The notes beneath the pieces are model-generated. The model searched no databases, was not told the origin of the DNA, and saw only the letters and a program-made list of their open reading frames with translations. A stretch of DNA of 64,000 bases from Xylanibacter oryzae DSM 17970 (GTDB lineage Bacteria > Bacteroidota > Bacteroidia > Bacteroidales > Bacteroidaceae). Made by a program: the position numbers and the translations under genes. The DNA is taken from contig NZ_KK073873.1 of assembly GCF_000585355.1 (NCBI RefSeq), positions 1,328,703 to 1,392,702 of the forward strand. Direction: 5' to 3'. Every line of letters starts with the position of its first letter. Position 1 is the first letter of the stretch. Below, in pieces: positions 10,043-20,869 of this stretch.

Positions 10043-10579
10043 TTATTTCTTAAGCTGTGTCAGCACTGTGCGCAACTGATTCTGTACACTTGCATCCAGT
10101 CTGTATGTGTCGTATTCAAGAATGAACCCGCCTATAATATCGTGGTCCACTTCTGACTCGAACTCCACAGTTCCATTAGTTTTACTCTCTACCATCTGTT
10201 TCATCTTCTGCTCTGTGGCTGGAGATACAACAGCAGCGGTAGTAAGTTTCCCGCGGATGATATTCTTCTGTTGTCTGTATAGAGTGATATACGAATTAGC
10301 CATGAATTGCAGGGTGTTTTCCCTATCCTCGTCCAGTACCAGTCTGATAAAACTGGTTGTAAGATTTGATATATCTCCGCCACATGCAGTAATGAGGATA
10401 TCATGTTTCTTATCCTTGGCAAGCATCGGGTTATCTATCATAAACCTCAGTTCGGGCACACTGATATAACTCTTTGCAAGAGTCTGCATCTCATGATACA
10501 CCGTATCCTCAAGTTTAGCTTCGCAACTACTTTTTAGCAGTGCTCGCGCGTATCTTACCGATATTACTCCTAAATCCAT
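10043..10579 (-). CDS. atpH: F1 ATP synthase delta subunit
   Basis: Peripheral-stalk connector (OSCP-type delta), 178 residues. It starts MDLGVISVRYARALL, the typical first helix of this family, and ends with the conserved segment IIGGFILEYDTYRLDASVQN. It links subunit b to the top of F1. It starts seven bases after the atpF stop and precedes atpA, the usual order. Confidence 0.95.
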   Translation of the reverse strand: MDLGVISVRYARALLKSSCEAKLEDTVYHEMQTLAKSYISVPELRFMIDNPMLAKDKKHDILITACGGDISNLTTSFIRLVLDEDRENTLQFMANSYITLYRQQKNIIRGKLTTAAVVSPATEQKMKQMVESKTNGTVEFESEVDHDIIGGFILEYDTYRLDASVQNQLRTVLTQLKK

Positions 10580-10586
10580 AACTTAT

Positions 10587-11090
10587 TTATTTATTATCGT
10601 CTACAGAGACTTCATCCAGCAGCCGGTCTATCATATCCATCTGCTTTTCGTCTGAGTCTAACTTCTTACGAAGTATCTTCTCAGCAATCTGAACGCTGAG
10701 TTCAGCTACTTGGGCACGGATCTCGCGTATGGCGTTCTGTTTCTCGCTATCAATCTCAGCCTTGGCTTCTGATATCAAACGGGTTCCTTCGTCTTTAGCT
10801 TTGTCTTGCGCCTTAAGTACAATGGCATCGCGAGTGTCGGCAGCTTCTTTTAATATCTGCGCCTGTTTCTCGCGTGCTTCTTGCAGCATGGATTCACTTT
10901 CAATACGGATATTGGCTAGTTTCTCGTTGGCTTCGTGAGCTTTTTGAAGGCTATCATCTATGTATGCCTTGCGGTCGTTTACCATCTTTACGATGACGGG
11001 GAAACCCCACTTCCACAAGATTGCAAGTACAATGATGAACACAAGGGCCATCCAGAACAGCAAACCAGTATCAGGAATTAATAATGACAT
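10587..11090 (-). CDS. atpF: F0 ATP synthase subunit b
   Basis: Peripheral stalk subunit, 167 residues. One N-terminal transmembrane helix (about residues 8-28) is followed by a long charged, alanine-rich coiled coil, including the EANEKLANIRIESESMLQEA stretch. It dimerises and holds the stator against rotation. It starts 15 bases after atpE. Only one b-type gene is present, so the stalk is presumably a homodimer. Confidence 0.96.
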   Translation of the reverse strand: MSLLIPDTGLLFWMALVFIIVLAILWKWGFPVIVKMVNDRKAYIDDSLQKAHEANEKLANIRIESESMLQEAREKQAQILKEAADTRDAIVLKAQDKAKDEGTRLISEAKAEIDSEKQNAIREIRAQVAELSVQIAEKILRKKLDSDEKQMDMIDRLLDEVSVDDNK

Positions 11091-11105
11091 AAGCTGTGAT
11101 AAAAA

Positions 11106-11366
<261 letters not shown>

Positions 11367-11408
11367 TTATTATTTTTTTGCTTATTATTCTAAATATTTG
11401 TGCTAGAG

Positions 11409-12503
11409 CTATTTAACCATTTTAGCTTCAGCCTCACCTTTAACATGGGCGAGCGAGATGAATACTGCACTAAGCATTGTAAATACTAATGCTTGAATGA
11501 AGCATACCAGAATTTCGAGAAGCATCATGAAAATGCTCATCGCTACACTGACTACAGTCATTGATGAACCTGCTACTGCGTTGACTCCAAACATAATGAA
11601 GATTATGCATGTAAGTGATATCGCAATGGCATGTCCAGCCATCATGTTGGCAAAAAGTCGAATCATAAGTGCCAACGGTTTTGTGAAGATACTGAAGAAT
11701 TCAATGAATGGCATTAATGGTACCGGTACCTTAAGCCACATAGGAACTTCCGGCCAGAAAATATCTTTCCAATATGCTTTCGTGCCTGTAACATTTGTTA
11801 TCACAAATGTACAAATGGCTAAGAAAAACGTACAGGCTATATTTCCCGTAAGGTTACCTCCTCCCGGTGGAAAAGGCATAACTCCCATGATATTGGCTAT
11901 GAAGATAAAGAAGAAACACGTAAGTAAATAAGGTGCATATTTGTCTGCTTCCTTACCAAGAGATGCTTTCACTACATCATTATAGATGTACATGATAAAC
12001 ATGCTCATAAAGCCGGTGAATCCTTTTGGTGCGGAATCATCAACTTTGTGTTTCTTGCACCAACGTGCAGGTACTAACACACATATCAATAACAGGATTG
12101 CGTCTATGAACAATACGGTTACTGTCTTTGTTATAGACAGGTCGAGAGGACGTACCTCTGCACCGTTGACAGTCTCGCAAATCTTGTTTTCATGGTCTTT
12201 ACTGCCAGATATGTAAAGTCCATAAGGACCGGGGCGGTTGCCTTTAGCGTCTTTCTCTTCAGAAAAGGCGCTACTGCAAAACACATGCCAGCCTGTGGTA
12301 CTCTTCACTATGACAGGGAGACTGATGATGACTGGTGTCTTACCTATATTGGTGATGTGCCATTCATAAGAATCCTTGATATGACCCCACAAAGTGCCTT
12401 GAAAATCGATACCTTTCTTTGCTGGTTCTGAACCTGAAGCATAAGAAGGTGCTACGACTAGCGCCAACATCAATATCAAGAGCAATTGTTTTAATCTTGT
12501 CAT
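11409..12503 (-). CDS. atpB: F0 ATP synthase subunit a, long form
   Basis: Stator proton channel, 364 residues, about 100 longer than the E. coli protein. The extra part is N-terminal: a signal peptide (about 1-23) and a periplasmic region of roughly 100 residues before the first membrane helix near 125. The essential arginine is Arg282 in LMIRLFANMMAGHA, facing Glu64 of subunit c. The extended N-terminus is common in Bacteroidetes. The gene begins one base after the AtpI-like gene, so the two are probably translationally coupled. Confidence 0.97.
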   Translation of the reverse strand: MTRLKQLLLILMLALVVAPSYASGSEPAKKGIDFQGTLWGHIKDSYEWHITNIGKTPVIISLPVIVKSTTGWHVFCSSAFSEEKDAKGNRPGPYGLYISGSKDHENKICETVNGAEVRPLDLSITKTVTVLFIDAILLLICVLVPARWCKKHKVDDSAPKGFTGFMSMFIMYIYNDVVKASLGKEADKYAPYLLTCFFFIFIANIMGVMPFPPGGGNLTGNIACTFFLAICTFVITNVTGTKAYWKDIFWPEVPMWLKVPVPLMPFIEFFSIFTKPLALMIRLFANMMAGHAIAISLTCIIFIMFGVNAVAGSSMTVVSVAMSIFMMLLEILVCFIQALVFTMLSAVFISLAHVKGEAEAKMVK

Positions 12504-12504
12504 A

Positions 12505-12933
12505 TTATTTTTCTATTTTATTGTGTTTCTCTACTTTTGAGAAGTATAATACATCAAAGATGAGTGTTGTGAGATAAAACACGATGAACATTATTATAAA
12601 ATTGCGGATGTCTGCATGGACGCGGACTACCAGACAATATATAACAATCACCATTACAGCTGTAAGCATACGCAATGCCGATGCTGCCATATAGAACTTG
12701 GTTAAATTCATTGGTGATGACTTTGCTACTGCCTTCCAACTGTATCCGTATATATACAGGACCAATATTGAATAGACTGTAGATATAGCCAGTTCGGGTG
12801 CCATAAGCGGGCGATCAGTGATGCCTGACAAATACGTTAGGCAACCCATACAGCACAATGCTAATGCTATGACAAGCCATAGACTACGCTGGATGTACCG
12901 CTTTGTTATCTCTTTTACCTTATTTTCATTCAT
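12505..12933 (-). CDS. AtpI-like membrane protein of the ATP synthase operon
   Basis: Small membrane protein of 142 residues with four predicted transmembrane helices (about 16-35, 45-62, 78-100 and 108-130) and charged ends. Its place between atpC and atpB, and its size and topology, match the AtpI-type protein that helps assemble the c-ring in other bacteria. Sequence identity to classical AtpI is not obvious by eye, so the role is inferred from context. It starts four bases after atpC. Confidence 0.7.
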   Translation of the reverse strand: MNENKVKEITKRYIQRSLWLVIALALCCMGCLTYLSGITDRPLMAPELAISTVYSILVLYIYGYSWKAVAKSSPMNLTKFYMAASALRMLTAVMVIVIYCLVVRVHADIRNFIIMFIVFYLTTLIFDVLYFSKVEKHNKIEK

Positions 12934-12937
12934 GCTG

Positions 12938-13180
12938 CTATACTTCTACACAGATGCGAACCTCATTTTTTTGTACTTCAACAAAACCTGCGGCAATGGC
13001 CAACTGTTTCTTTCCTTCTTTGTTGGTATACTCTATTACACCTTTTTGTAAAGATGAAATAATTGGAGCATGATCTGTAAGTATCTCGAATGAACCTAAG
13101 GTTCCGGGAACTTGCACACTCTCTACTTCGCCTGTATACATAACCTTTTCGGGAGAAACTATATTTAATTTTAAGCTCAT
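12938..13180 (-). CDS. atpC: F1 ATP synthase epsilon subunit, short form
   Basis: Rotor subunit of only 80 residues, against about 138 in E. coli. It consists of the N-terminal beta-sandwich (MSLKLNIVSPEKVMYTGEVE to about residue 80), with conserved LGSFEILTDHAPIISSL and the AIAAGFVEV strand. The C-terminal pair of helices that inhibits ATP hydrolysis in other bacteria is missing. The stop lies four bases before the next gene, with no sign of frameshift. Short epsilon subunits are usual in Bacteroidetes. Confidence 0.93.
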   Translation of the reverse strand: MSLKLNIVSPEKVMYTGEVESVQVPGTLGSFEILTDHAPIISSLQKGVIEYTNKEGKKQLAIAAGFVEVQKNEVRICVEV

Positions 13181-13197
13181 ATCCGTACAGTTTATTT

Positions 13198-14745
<1,548 letters not shown>

Positions 14746-14763
14746 TTAAAATTCTATAGGAAA

Positions 14764-14795
14764 CAAAAGTACCAAATATTCTGAGACTGGCAAAA
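14764..14795 (-). promoter_or_regulatory. Promoter of the ATP synthase operon
   Basis: On the minus strand TTTTG (14791-14795) and TACTTTTG (14764-14771) are spaced by 19 bases, a full match to the Bacteroidetes -33/-7 consensus. The transcript would start near 14757, about 33 bases before the atpD ATG. Confidence 0.8.
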
Positions 14796-14849
14796 TAATA
14801 TGCGTTTGCTGTTCGCAAATATACCAATAATGCAGAACTATCGGTTTTT

Positions 14850-15827
14850 TTATATACTCAGTTCGTCTAATACTTTAATAAGACTCTTATCAAATGGTTT
14901 ATCTGATCGGATAGCCTCGCTAAAAGGTACATAAACGACTTCATTATTACGAAGACCAACCATAACATTACGCTGACCTTGCATAATTGCCTCAATAGCT
15001 CCTACGCCGGTACGACTTGCCAATATACGGTCGTGTGCCGAAGGGCGACCACCACGCTGCAGGTGACCAAGGATTGAAACTCGAACATCATAGTCGGGAA
15101 ACTCTTTGCGTACACGGTCTGCATAATATAAAGCACCACATTTAGGACTTTCTGATACAATGACGATACAGCTTCGTTTACTCTTGCGAATACCACGCTC
15201 CATAAAGCGCGCCAACTGGTCAACATCTGTAGAGTCTTCTGGAATAATTGCGGCTTCAGCACCACTTGCGATAGCACTGTTCTGAGCCAAAAAGCCTGCG
15301 TCACGCCCCATAACCTCTACGAAAAATATTCGTTCGTGGCTCTGGGCTGTGTCTCTAATACGGTCTACGCATTCTACTATTGTATTCATGGTAGTATCAT
15401 AGCCTATTGTGGAATCAGTTCCATACAAGTCGTTATCTATAGTTCCAGCCAGACCGATACAGCAAACATCATACATTTCAGCAAAATCTCGGGCACCGGT
15501 TAAAGAACCGTTTCCACCGATTACAACAAGAGCGTCTATACCTTCTTTAACAAGATTGTCATAAGCTTTTTGTTTACCTTCATCTGTCATAAAATCCATA
15601 CTGCGAGCTGTCTTTAGGATTGTACCGCCTGACATGATGATACCACTAACATTCTCTGTAGTAAACGGATGGATATCGTCATTAATAAGGCCATCATAAC
15701 CCCTGTATATGCCTTTAATGTCAAATCCATTACAAATACCTGCACGGGTTACGGCACGTATAGCAGCATTCATTCCTGGAGCATCTCCTCCTGAAGTCAA
15801 CACTCCAATTGTTTTAATTTTTGCCAT
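14850..15827 (-). CDS. pfkA: ATP-dependent 6-phosphofructokinase
   Basis: Glycolytic kinase making fructose 1,6-bisphosphate, 325 residues. The nucleotide loop [12 protein letters not shown] is at 13-24, the catalytic base is Asp131 in GTIDND, and Gly107 and Gly128 mark the ATP rather than the pyrophosphate type. Position 106, Asp in E. coli (Asp103, Mg contact), is Asn here (GGNGS). Other active-site segments such as [14 protein letters not shown] are intact. The gene starts 27 bases after nhaD on the same strand with no promoter match in that gap, so the two are probably co-transcribed. Confidence 0.95.
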   Translation of the reverse strand: MAKIKTIGVLTSGGDAPGMNAAIRAVTRAGICNGFDIKGIYRGYDGLINDDIHPFTTENVSGIIMSGGTILKTARSMDFMTDEGKQKAYDNLVKEGIDALVVIGGNGSLTGARDFAEMYDVCCIGLAGTIDNDLYGTDSTIGYDTTMNTIVECVDRIRDTAQSHERIFFVEVMGRDAGFLAQNSAIASGAEAAIIPEDSTDVDQLARFMERGIRKSKRSCIVIVSESPKCGALYYADRVRKEFPDYDVRVSILGHLQRGGRPSAHDRILASRTGVGAIEAIMQGQRNVMVGLRNNEVVYVPFSEAIRSDKPFDKSLIKVLDELSI

Positions 15828-15854
15828 AATAGAATTCTCCTTTTACCTATATTA

Positions 15855-17258
15855 TTATATATTTATTTGCAAATAAAGTACTCCTAATCCTAGTAACCAG
15901 CCTATCAAGACTTTAACTCCAAAATTACGGATATACCATCCCACATGTACTTTTTCCATTTTTATTAATGCCAGTCCGCTGAGTGAACCTATTGACATTA
16001 TGCTACCACCGACAGCTGTACAATATGATATAATTTTCCAATATGCGCCATTTTGCACAAATGACATCATATAGTCTGAATCAACCCAATGATTAAGTGT
16101 GCTTGCATCCAATATCGGATATAATGAGAACAAGCTCATCGCTGATGCAAAATTATCCAATACGGTGCTCATAATTCCTGATATTATACCTAATATCCAT
16201 ATATTGTGTATATTATAATCACACCATTCTGAACACCATTTGATTGCACCGGTTTCCTGAACGACTCCAATAGCAAGCATTATACCCATAACAAAAAGCA
16301 TCATCTGAATTACGCCATATTGTAAAACGCGTGGTATACGACGCTGAATTCTCTGGTCTGCATTAATAAGTTTGCGATTCACTACCTCATTTACTACCCA
16401 TAGCAATGACAGTACGCAAAGGGCACCAAGAAAAGGACTGAGCTTCGTTATGTTATGAAATGTAGGTATAAACCACAATCCACCTATACCAACGATAAAC
16501 ATAAGAAGGCGCTGCCATCCGTTAAGATTAGTATCATCACCACGATACGGCATTGCGGCCATTTCGATATCAACCGTATCAGGCAGATTACGGCTAAGCA
16601 AATATGTAGGTACTATCCAAGCAATGATACAGGGTAAGGCCAACGACGCTGAATAATTAGAAGCTGTAACAGCTCCTGTATTCCACAATACAAGCCCGGT
16701 GGTATCACCTATCACAGTAAGAGCGCCACCGCAGTTGGCAGCCAATACAATAGCGCATCCATAGAGGATACGCTGACGTCTACTGTGTAGCATATCATGC
16801 ATGATTACCAGCATCATTGTCGTTGTTGTAAGATTATCTAGGTTTGCTGAGATTATGAATGTAATAATCGACATTTTCCATAATAGTTTACGACTATGAT
16901 GAGTCCTAATAAATTGAGAAAGGAAGTCGAAGCATCCATTGTTATTAAGTATCTCTACAATGGTCATCGTTGCAAGGAGAAACAAAACAATCTCTGAGGC
17001 CTTACCTACATACTTCAAAAAAATATTTTGTGCTATATATTGCTTGACGGAAACACTTGTTGGTACTGCTCCTGCAAGGAAATCGGAATATTCTTTGGGG
17101 TGTTGACTCATTACAAAGTCATTGCCATAACAGATGTATAGCACCCAACCAACAGTACACATGAGCATTGCCACAGCGGCTTTGTTCACATTGGTTATCT
17201 TCTCTGTTGCTATGAGAATATAGCCTATCAGTAATATGGCGACAATAATCAGTGTCAT
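15855..17258 (-). CDS. nhaD: NhaD-type sodium:proton antiporter
   Basis: Inner-membrane cation/proton exchanger of 467 residues with about twelve hydrophobic helices. The family signature region includes SANLDNLTTTTMMLVIMHDM, ANCGGALTVIGDTTGLVLWN and GIMSTVLDNFASAMSLF, the last two carrying conserved Asp/Asn/Thr residues of the ion path. It should expel sodium in exchange for protons. It has its own promoter and is followed by pfkA. Members of the related CitMHS group look similar, but the TVLDN segment favours NhaD. Confidence 0.9.
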   Translation of the reverse strand: MTLIIVAILLIGYILIATEKITNVNKAAVAMLMCTVGWVLYICYGNDFVMSQHPKEYSDFLAGAVPTSVSVKQYIAQNIFLKYVGKASEIVLFLLATMTIVEILNNNGCFDFLSQFIRTHHSRKLLWKMSIITFIISANLDNLTTTTMMLVIMHDMLHSRRQRILYGCAIVLAANCGGALTVIGDTTGLVLWNTGAVTASNYSASLALPCIIAWIVPTYLLSRNLPDTVDIEMAAMPYRGDDTNLNGWQRLLMFIVGIGGLWFIPTFHNITKLSPFLGALCVLSLLWVVNEVVNRKLINADQRIQRRIPRVLQYGVIQMMLFVMGIMLAIGVVQETGAIKWCSEWCDYNIHNIWILGIISGIMSTVLDNFASAMSLFSLYPILDASTLNHWVDSDYMMSFVQNGAYWKIISYCTAVGGSIMSIGSLSGLALIKMEKVHVGWYIRNFGVKVLIGWLLGLGVLYLQINI

Positions 17259-17278
17259 AAATCAATATTTAACAGCTA

Positions 17279-17308
17279 CAAAGTTACTAAATATTATCAA
17301 ACGACAAA
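17279..17308 (-). promoter_or_regulatory. Promoter of nhaD-pfkA
   Basis: On the minus strand TTTG (17305-17308) and TAACTTTG (17279-17286) are 18 bases apart. The predicted start lies just before the nhaD ATG at 17258. The remaining bases to 17443 hold only A/T-rich sequence and a near-palindrome around 17397-17414. Confidence 0.65.
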
Positions 17309-17443
17309 GAAATGCGACATTTTTTTATATCGGTTTAACGGGTTTTTAATAGATTGACACTTAATTGACCTTTTTATTTTTAAAATTGTACAATTGGTTT
17401 TGTATACAAAAACAATGAGTTTCTTAATATATCTCTAATGATT

Positions 17444-18922
17444 TTACAGCGAGTTGAACTTATGTTTCAATTTAGTCCACAACTTTGTCTTACGATGTAA
17501 TATTCGTAATGAAATAACAGAACTGATAATGAATAGTAAAGTACCTAAAATAGAATAGTAGACCGGATTCGCTATATAAGTGACTGCATATGCAAGAAGG
17601 CCTATCGTTATCTGCATAAGTGCATATAAGACAACGGATTCGGTCATTTTATATTTATATTTATAGCGAGCAAAAGCAATGAGCATAACAAATTCAATAA
17701 AACCGGAAATGGTCAATGCGAAACCTGCACCTGTAAGTCTAAAAAGACTAAATCCCAATATTACAAGAATAACAACAACTATATCATACACAGACTCTAA
17801 AAATAAGTATGTTTTTGAATCACCTTTTGCCAATGGCAGATATTCTATAGGTAATTTTATTGCACGGAAATACATTGCTATTATCACTATTTGTATCATT
17901 CCCATAACAGGAAGAAACTTGCCGCTATAAAGCAATGGCAGTATAACCGGCAAGGCTATCATAAAAAAGACCAGCATAGGCGAAATGATAAGCAATGACA
18001 CTTCGATCTGACGATTGACAACTAGATTCTGCTGCTTCATGTCATTACCTATAGCAGACAATCGTGGAAAATAATCAGTCTCCATAGCTGAGAATACCAT
18101 ACCGGCATATGTCATTGTTATCATATGACCTGCATTATAAAGGCCAACCATGGTTAATGAAGATGTTTGATTGATAAATGATCTTATCACGAGATCTGTT
18201 CCACTACCTAAGATGCCAACTATAACAAAGGCAAAGCCTAATTTTAGCATGCCATTATCATTATATATGATTTTCTTTGAAAAATTTATTTTGACATGAT
18301 ATAACTTATACGAATACATTATTGTTACTAACATTGACGCAAAAGACATCAATAAGAGTGAAGGTACAATGCCTTTTTGACCATAGTAATAATATAATGG
18401 TACAGAAATAATCAATGCTAATATTACTGTTATGACCTGTACTTTGGCCAACTTAGAAAGTTGTCTGACACCTTTCAATATAGCAATTTCTCCCCCTGTA
18501 ACAGTCATCATTGCAATGATTGGCGACAATATTACAAAATGCAATGTATGATTTCCGCTAGAGAAAACAACTTTACTGAGCACCGGACTCAAAACTATAC
18601 ACAAAAGCATACCGGCAACGGCTACTAATATAGAGAATGTCCTGACTTTAGATATAGTATCTTTAAGATAATCTAAATCACCTTCTTCATAAGCAGATGA
18701 AATATTTCTGACAGCACTCATCGGTATACCGCAATTAGTAGAATCCGACAGAAATTTAATTGTCGAATTAAAAAGTGCTATTAATCCCATACCTTCAGGT
18801 CCAAGCATAAGGGCCACCAATTTGTTTCTGACTAATCCTATGAGAATATTAAGTCCTTCTATTCCACCAAAAGCACTTGTATATTTTAGTATATGATTGT
18901 ATGAGCTACCAGTATCTTTCAT
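17444..18922 (-). CDS. O-antigen/polysaccharide flippase (Wzx type)
   Basis: Polytopic membrane protein of 492 residues with about twelve to fourteen helices, belonging to the MATE/MVF-like polysaccharide exporter group. The start reads SAFGGIEGLNILIGLVRNK, then the typical LMLGPEGMGLIALFNSTIKF segment of O-antigen translocases. It should flip lipid-linked glycan units across the inner membrane. It is transcribed away from the three glycosyltransferases that begin at 19019, which probably build the same glycan. No polymerase or ligase is adjacent. Confidence 0.87.
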   Translation of the reverse strand: MKDTGSSYNHILKYTSAFGGIEGLNILIGLVRNKLVALMLGPEGMGLIALFNSTIKFLSDSTNCGIPMSAVRNISSAYEEGDLDYLKDTISKVRTFSILVAVAGMLLCIVLSPVLSKVVFSSGNHTLHFVILSPIIAMMTVTGGEIAILKGVRQLSKLAKVQVITVILALIISVPLYYYYGQKGIVPSLLLMSFASMLVTIMYSYKLYHVKINFSKKIIYNDNGMLKLGFAFVIVGILGSGTDLVIRSFINQTSSLTMVGLYNAGHMITMTYAGMVFSAMETDYFPRLSAIGNDMKQQNLVVNRQIEVSLLIISPMLVFFMIALPVILPLLYSGKFLPVMGMIQIVIIAMYFRAIKLPIEYLPLAKGDSKTYLFLESVYDIVVVILVILGFSLFRLTGAGFALTISGFIEFVMLIAFARYKYKYKMTESVVLYALMQITIGLLAYAVTYIANPVYYSILGTLLFIISSVISLRILHRKTKLWTKLKHKFNSL

Positions 18923-19006
18923 TTGTGATTATAACGCATAAATTCATATTATATTACTTTTATCTAAATAAACGATTTCATATTTCATATTTTCAATTAA
19001 ATAACA

Positions 19007-19014
19007 TATCTTTG
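19007..19014 (+). promoter_or_regulatory. -7 box at the start of the glycosyltransferase cluster
   Basis: TATCTTTG matches TAnnTTTG and ends only five bases before the ATG at 19019. If used, the transcript would begin at or next to the start codon. No clear -33 box is present. Confidence 0.5.
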
Positions 19015-19018
19015 CAAT

Positions 19019-19933
19019 ATGAATTTGAGTATTATCATACCGGTCTATAACGTTGAAAGAACCATTCGTCGATGCCTTGACAGTGTACTTGCTGATACCT
19101 ACAGCGACTATCAAATTATAATAGTAGACGATGGCTCTAATGACTCATGCCATTATATATGCGATGAATATGCTCAAAAAGATACACGAATTGATGTTAT
19201 TCACAAAAAAAACGGAGGGTTGGGTAATGCAAGGAATACAGGTATCAATAAAGCCCAAGGCGAATATATTACATTCATAGATAGTGATGACACTATAGCA
19301 AAAGGCACAATTACATCTCTTATGGAAATTCTCAATAGACATAAAGAATATGATATATTGGAATATCCTATTTATGAACATTTTGGTGTTAAGTCAAGGC
19401 AGAAATTAAGAAGTTTCTCTGATTCAGAATATAGTAACACTAAAGATTATTGGTTCAAAACAAAAGCTTACCTTCATACATATGCATGCAATAAGATTTA
19501 TAAAAAGTCGCTCTTCGATGGTTGTTTATACAAAGAGCAAAACTGCTTTGAGGATTGTATAATACTACCTGATTTACTGAAAAGATGCGACGTTATTGCC
19601 ACAACAAGTTTAGGCCTGTACTACTATTATGTCAACAAAGAAGGTATAACAGAATTGTCTGGAGCAAAAGAATTAACAGATTTGCTTAATGCGCATCTAT
19701 CACTTATAAATACGCCTCTTTCGTCAATTGCTTCTGCTGATTATTATTTACGTTTGCTTAATATTCAAATGGATATTTATGAGTTAGCTGGCGGTTTGCC
19801 TATCATACCACCTTATACTGGTAGTACTTGGAATGCATCGCCAAAAGTATTATTGTCTAAAATAATAGGAATTAAAAGTCTATGTCAATTAAACAAGTTT
19901 ATCCACAAGACGATATTTCGTCACAGCCGTTAG
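19019..19933 (+). CDS. Family 2 glycosyltransferase
   Basis: GT-A fold glycosyltransferase of 304 residues. The protein opens directly with the core strand LSIIIPVYNVE, shows GGLGNARNTGINKAQGEY, and carries the metal and nucleotide-binding IDSDDT motif near residue 90. It should transfer a sugar from a nucleotide donor to a growing surface glycan at the inner membrane. The 3' end overlaps the next glycosyltransferase by 52 bases in another frame. Donor and acceptor cannot be deduced. Confidence 0.88.
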   Translation: MNLSIIIPVYNVERTIRRCLDSVLADTYSDYQIIIVDDGSNDSCHYICDEYAQKDTRIDVIHKKNGGLGNARNTGINKAQGEYITFIDSDDTIAKGTITSLMEILNRHKEYDILEYPIYEHFGVKSRQKLRSFSDSEYSNTKDYWFKTKAYLHTYACNKIYKKSLFDGCLYKEQNCFEDCIILPDLLKRCDVIATTSLGLYYYYVNKEGITELSGAKELTDLLNAHLSLINTPLSSIASADYYLRLLNIQMDIYELAGGLPIIPPYTGSTWNASPKVLLSKIIGIKSLCQLNKFIHKTIFRHSR

Positions 19934-20868
19934 TAAGTTTTATAGTTACGACTTATAATCTACCTGTAGAATACCTACTAGAATGTATAAGAAGTATTAT
20001 TACACTATCATTAAGGCCGCAAGATAGAGAAATAATAGTCATTGATGATGGAAGTGATGTTTCGCCTATAAATGATATTCTGGATATCAGAAATGATATA
20101 ATATATGTCAGACAAAAAAATCAAGGGCTGAGCGCAGCAAGAAATATAGGGATACGCATAGCTACCGGATCATATATACAATTTATTGACAGTGATGATA
20201 CTCTAATACGCACTCCTTATGAACATTGTCTTGATATCGTAAGATACCACAAGCCTGATATTGTTTTATTTAACTGTACAGAAAAGCCAAAAGCAGAAAC
20301 GCCGATGAATTTCGAAGGACCGGTATCAGGAACTGAATATATGCATAATAATAATTTAAGAGCATCTGCGTGTGGCTATATATTCAACAAAAATATTTTA
20401 TTAAATCTCCATTTCACTATTGGTATTTTACACGAAGATGAAGAATTTACTCCTCAATTAATGTTACGAGCGGAGCATGTTTTTGAGACCAATGCTGATG
20501 CATACCACTATAGACAACGTGAGCATTCTATTACTCACGACAGAAATATCAGGCATAAAATAAGGCGAATAAATGATATAGAGCATATACTATATCATTT
20601 ACAGGAAGTATCTTTTACATTACCTGCAATTGACAGAATAGCGCTTGAAAGACGCATTGCACAACTTACGATGGATTATTTATATAACATCATTGATTTG
20701 ACTCACAGTAGTAATAAACTCAATAAATCTATTGAGCGACTTACAAAACATGGATTGTTTCCTCTGCCTGACAAAAAGTACACAAAAAAATATACCGTAT
20801 TTAGAAGAATGATTCAAAGTAATATCGGAAAGAAATTGTTGATTCTTAGTATTTGCAAGTTCAAATAA
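19882..20868 (+). CDS. Family 2 glycosyltransferase
   Basis: Second GT2 enzyme, 328 residues: VSFIVTTYNLPVEYLLECI near the start, then QGLSAARNIGIRIATGSY and the FIDSDDT motif around residue 105. The ATG at 19882 lies inside the upstream gene; no later ATG precedes the core strand, so the 52-base overlap is probably real. It is followed one base later by the GT4-like gene. It should act in the same glycan assembly as its neighbours. Confidence 0.88.
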   Translation: MSIKQVYPQDDISSQPLVSFIVTTYNLPVEYLLECIRSIITLSLRPQDREIIVIDDGSDVSPINDILDIRNDIIYVRQKNQGLSAARNIGIRIATGSYIQFIDSDDTLIRTPYEHCLDIVRYHKPDIVLFNCTEKPKAETPMNFEGPVSGTEYMHNNNLRASACGYIFNKNILLNLHFTIGILHEDEEFTPQLMLRAEHVFETNADAYHYRQREHSITHDRNIRHKIRRINDIEHILYHLQEVSFTLPAIDRIALERRIAQLTMDYLYNIIDLTHSSNKLNKSIERLTKHGLFPLPDKKYTKKYTVFRRMIQSNIGKKLLILSICKFK

Positions 20869-20869
20869 C

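Noticed and set aside
15002..15304. 100-residue frame on the minus strand overlapping pfkA in another frame
   Set aside because: It is a shifted reading of conserved pfkA codons without recognisable domains.
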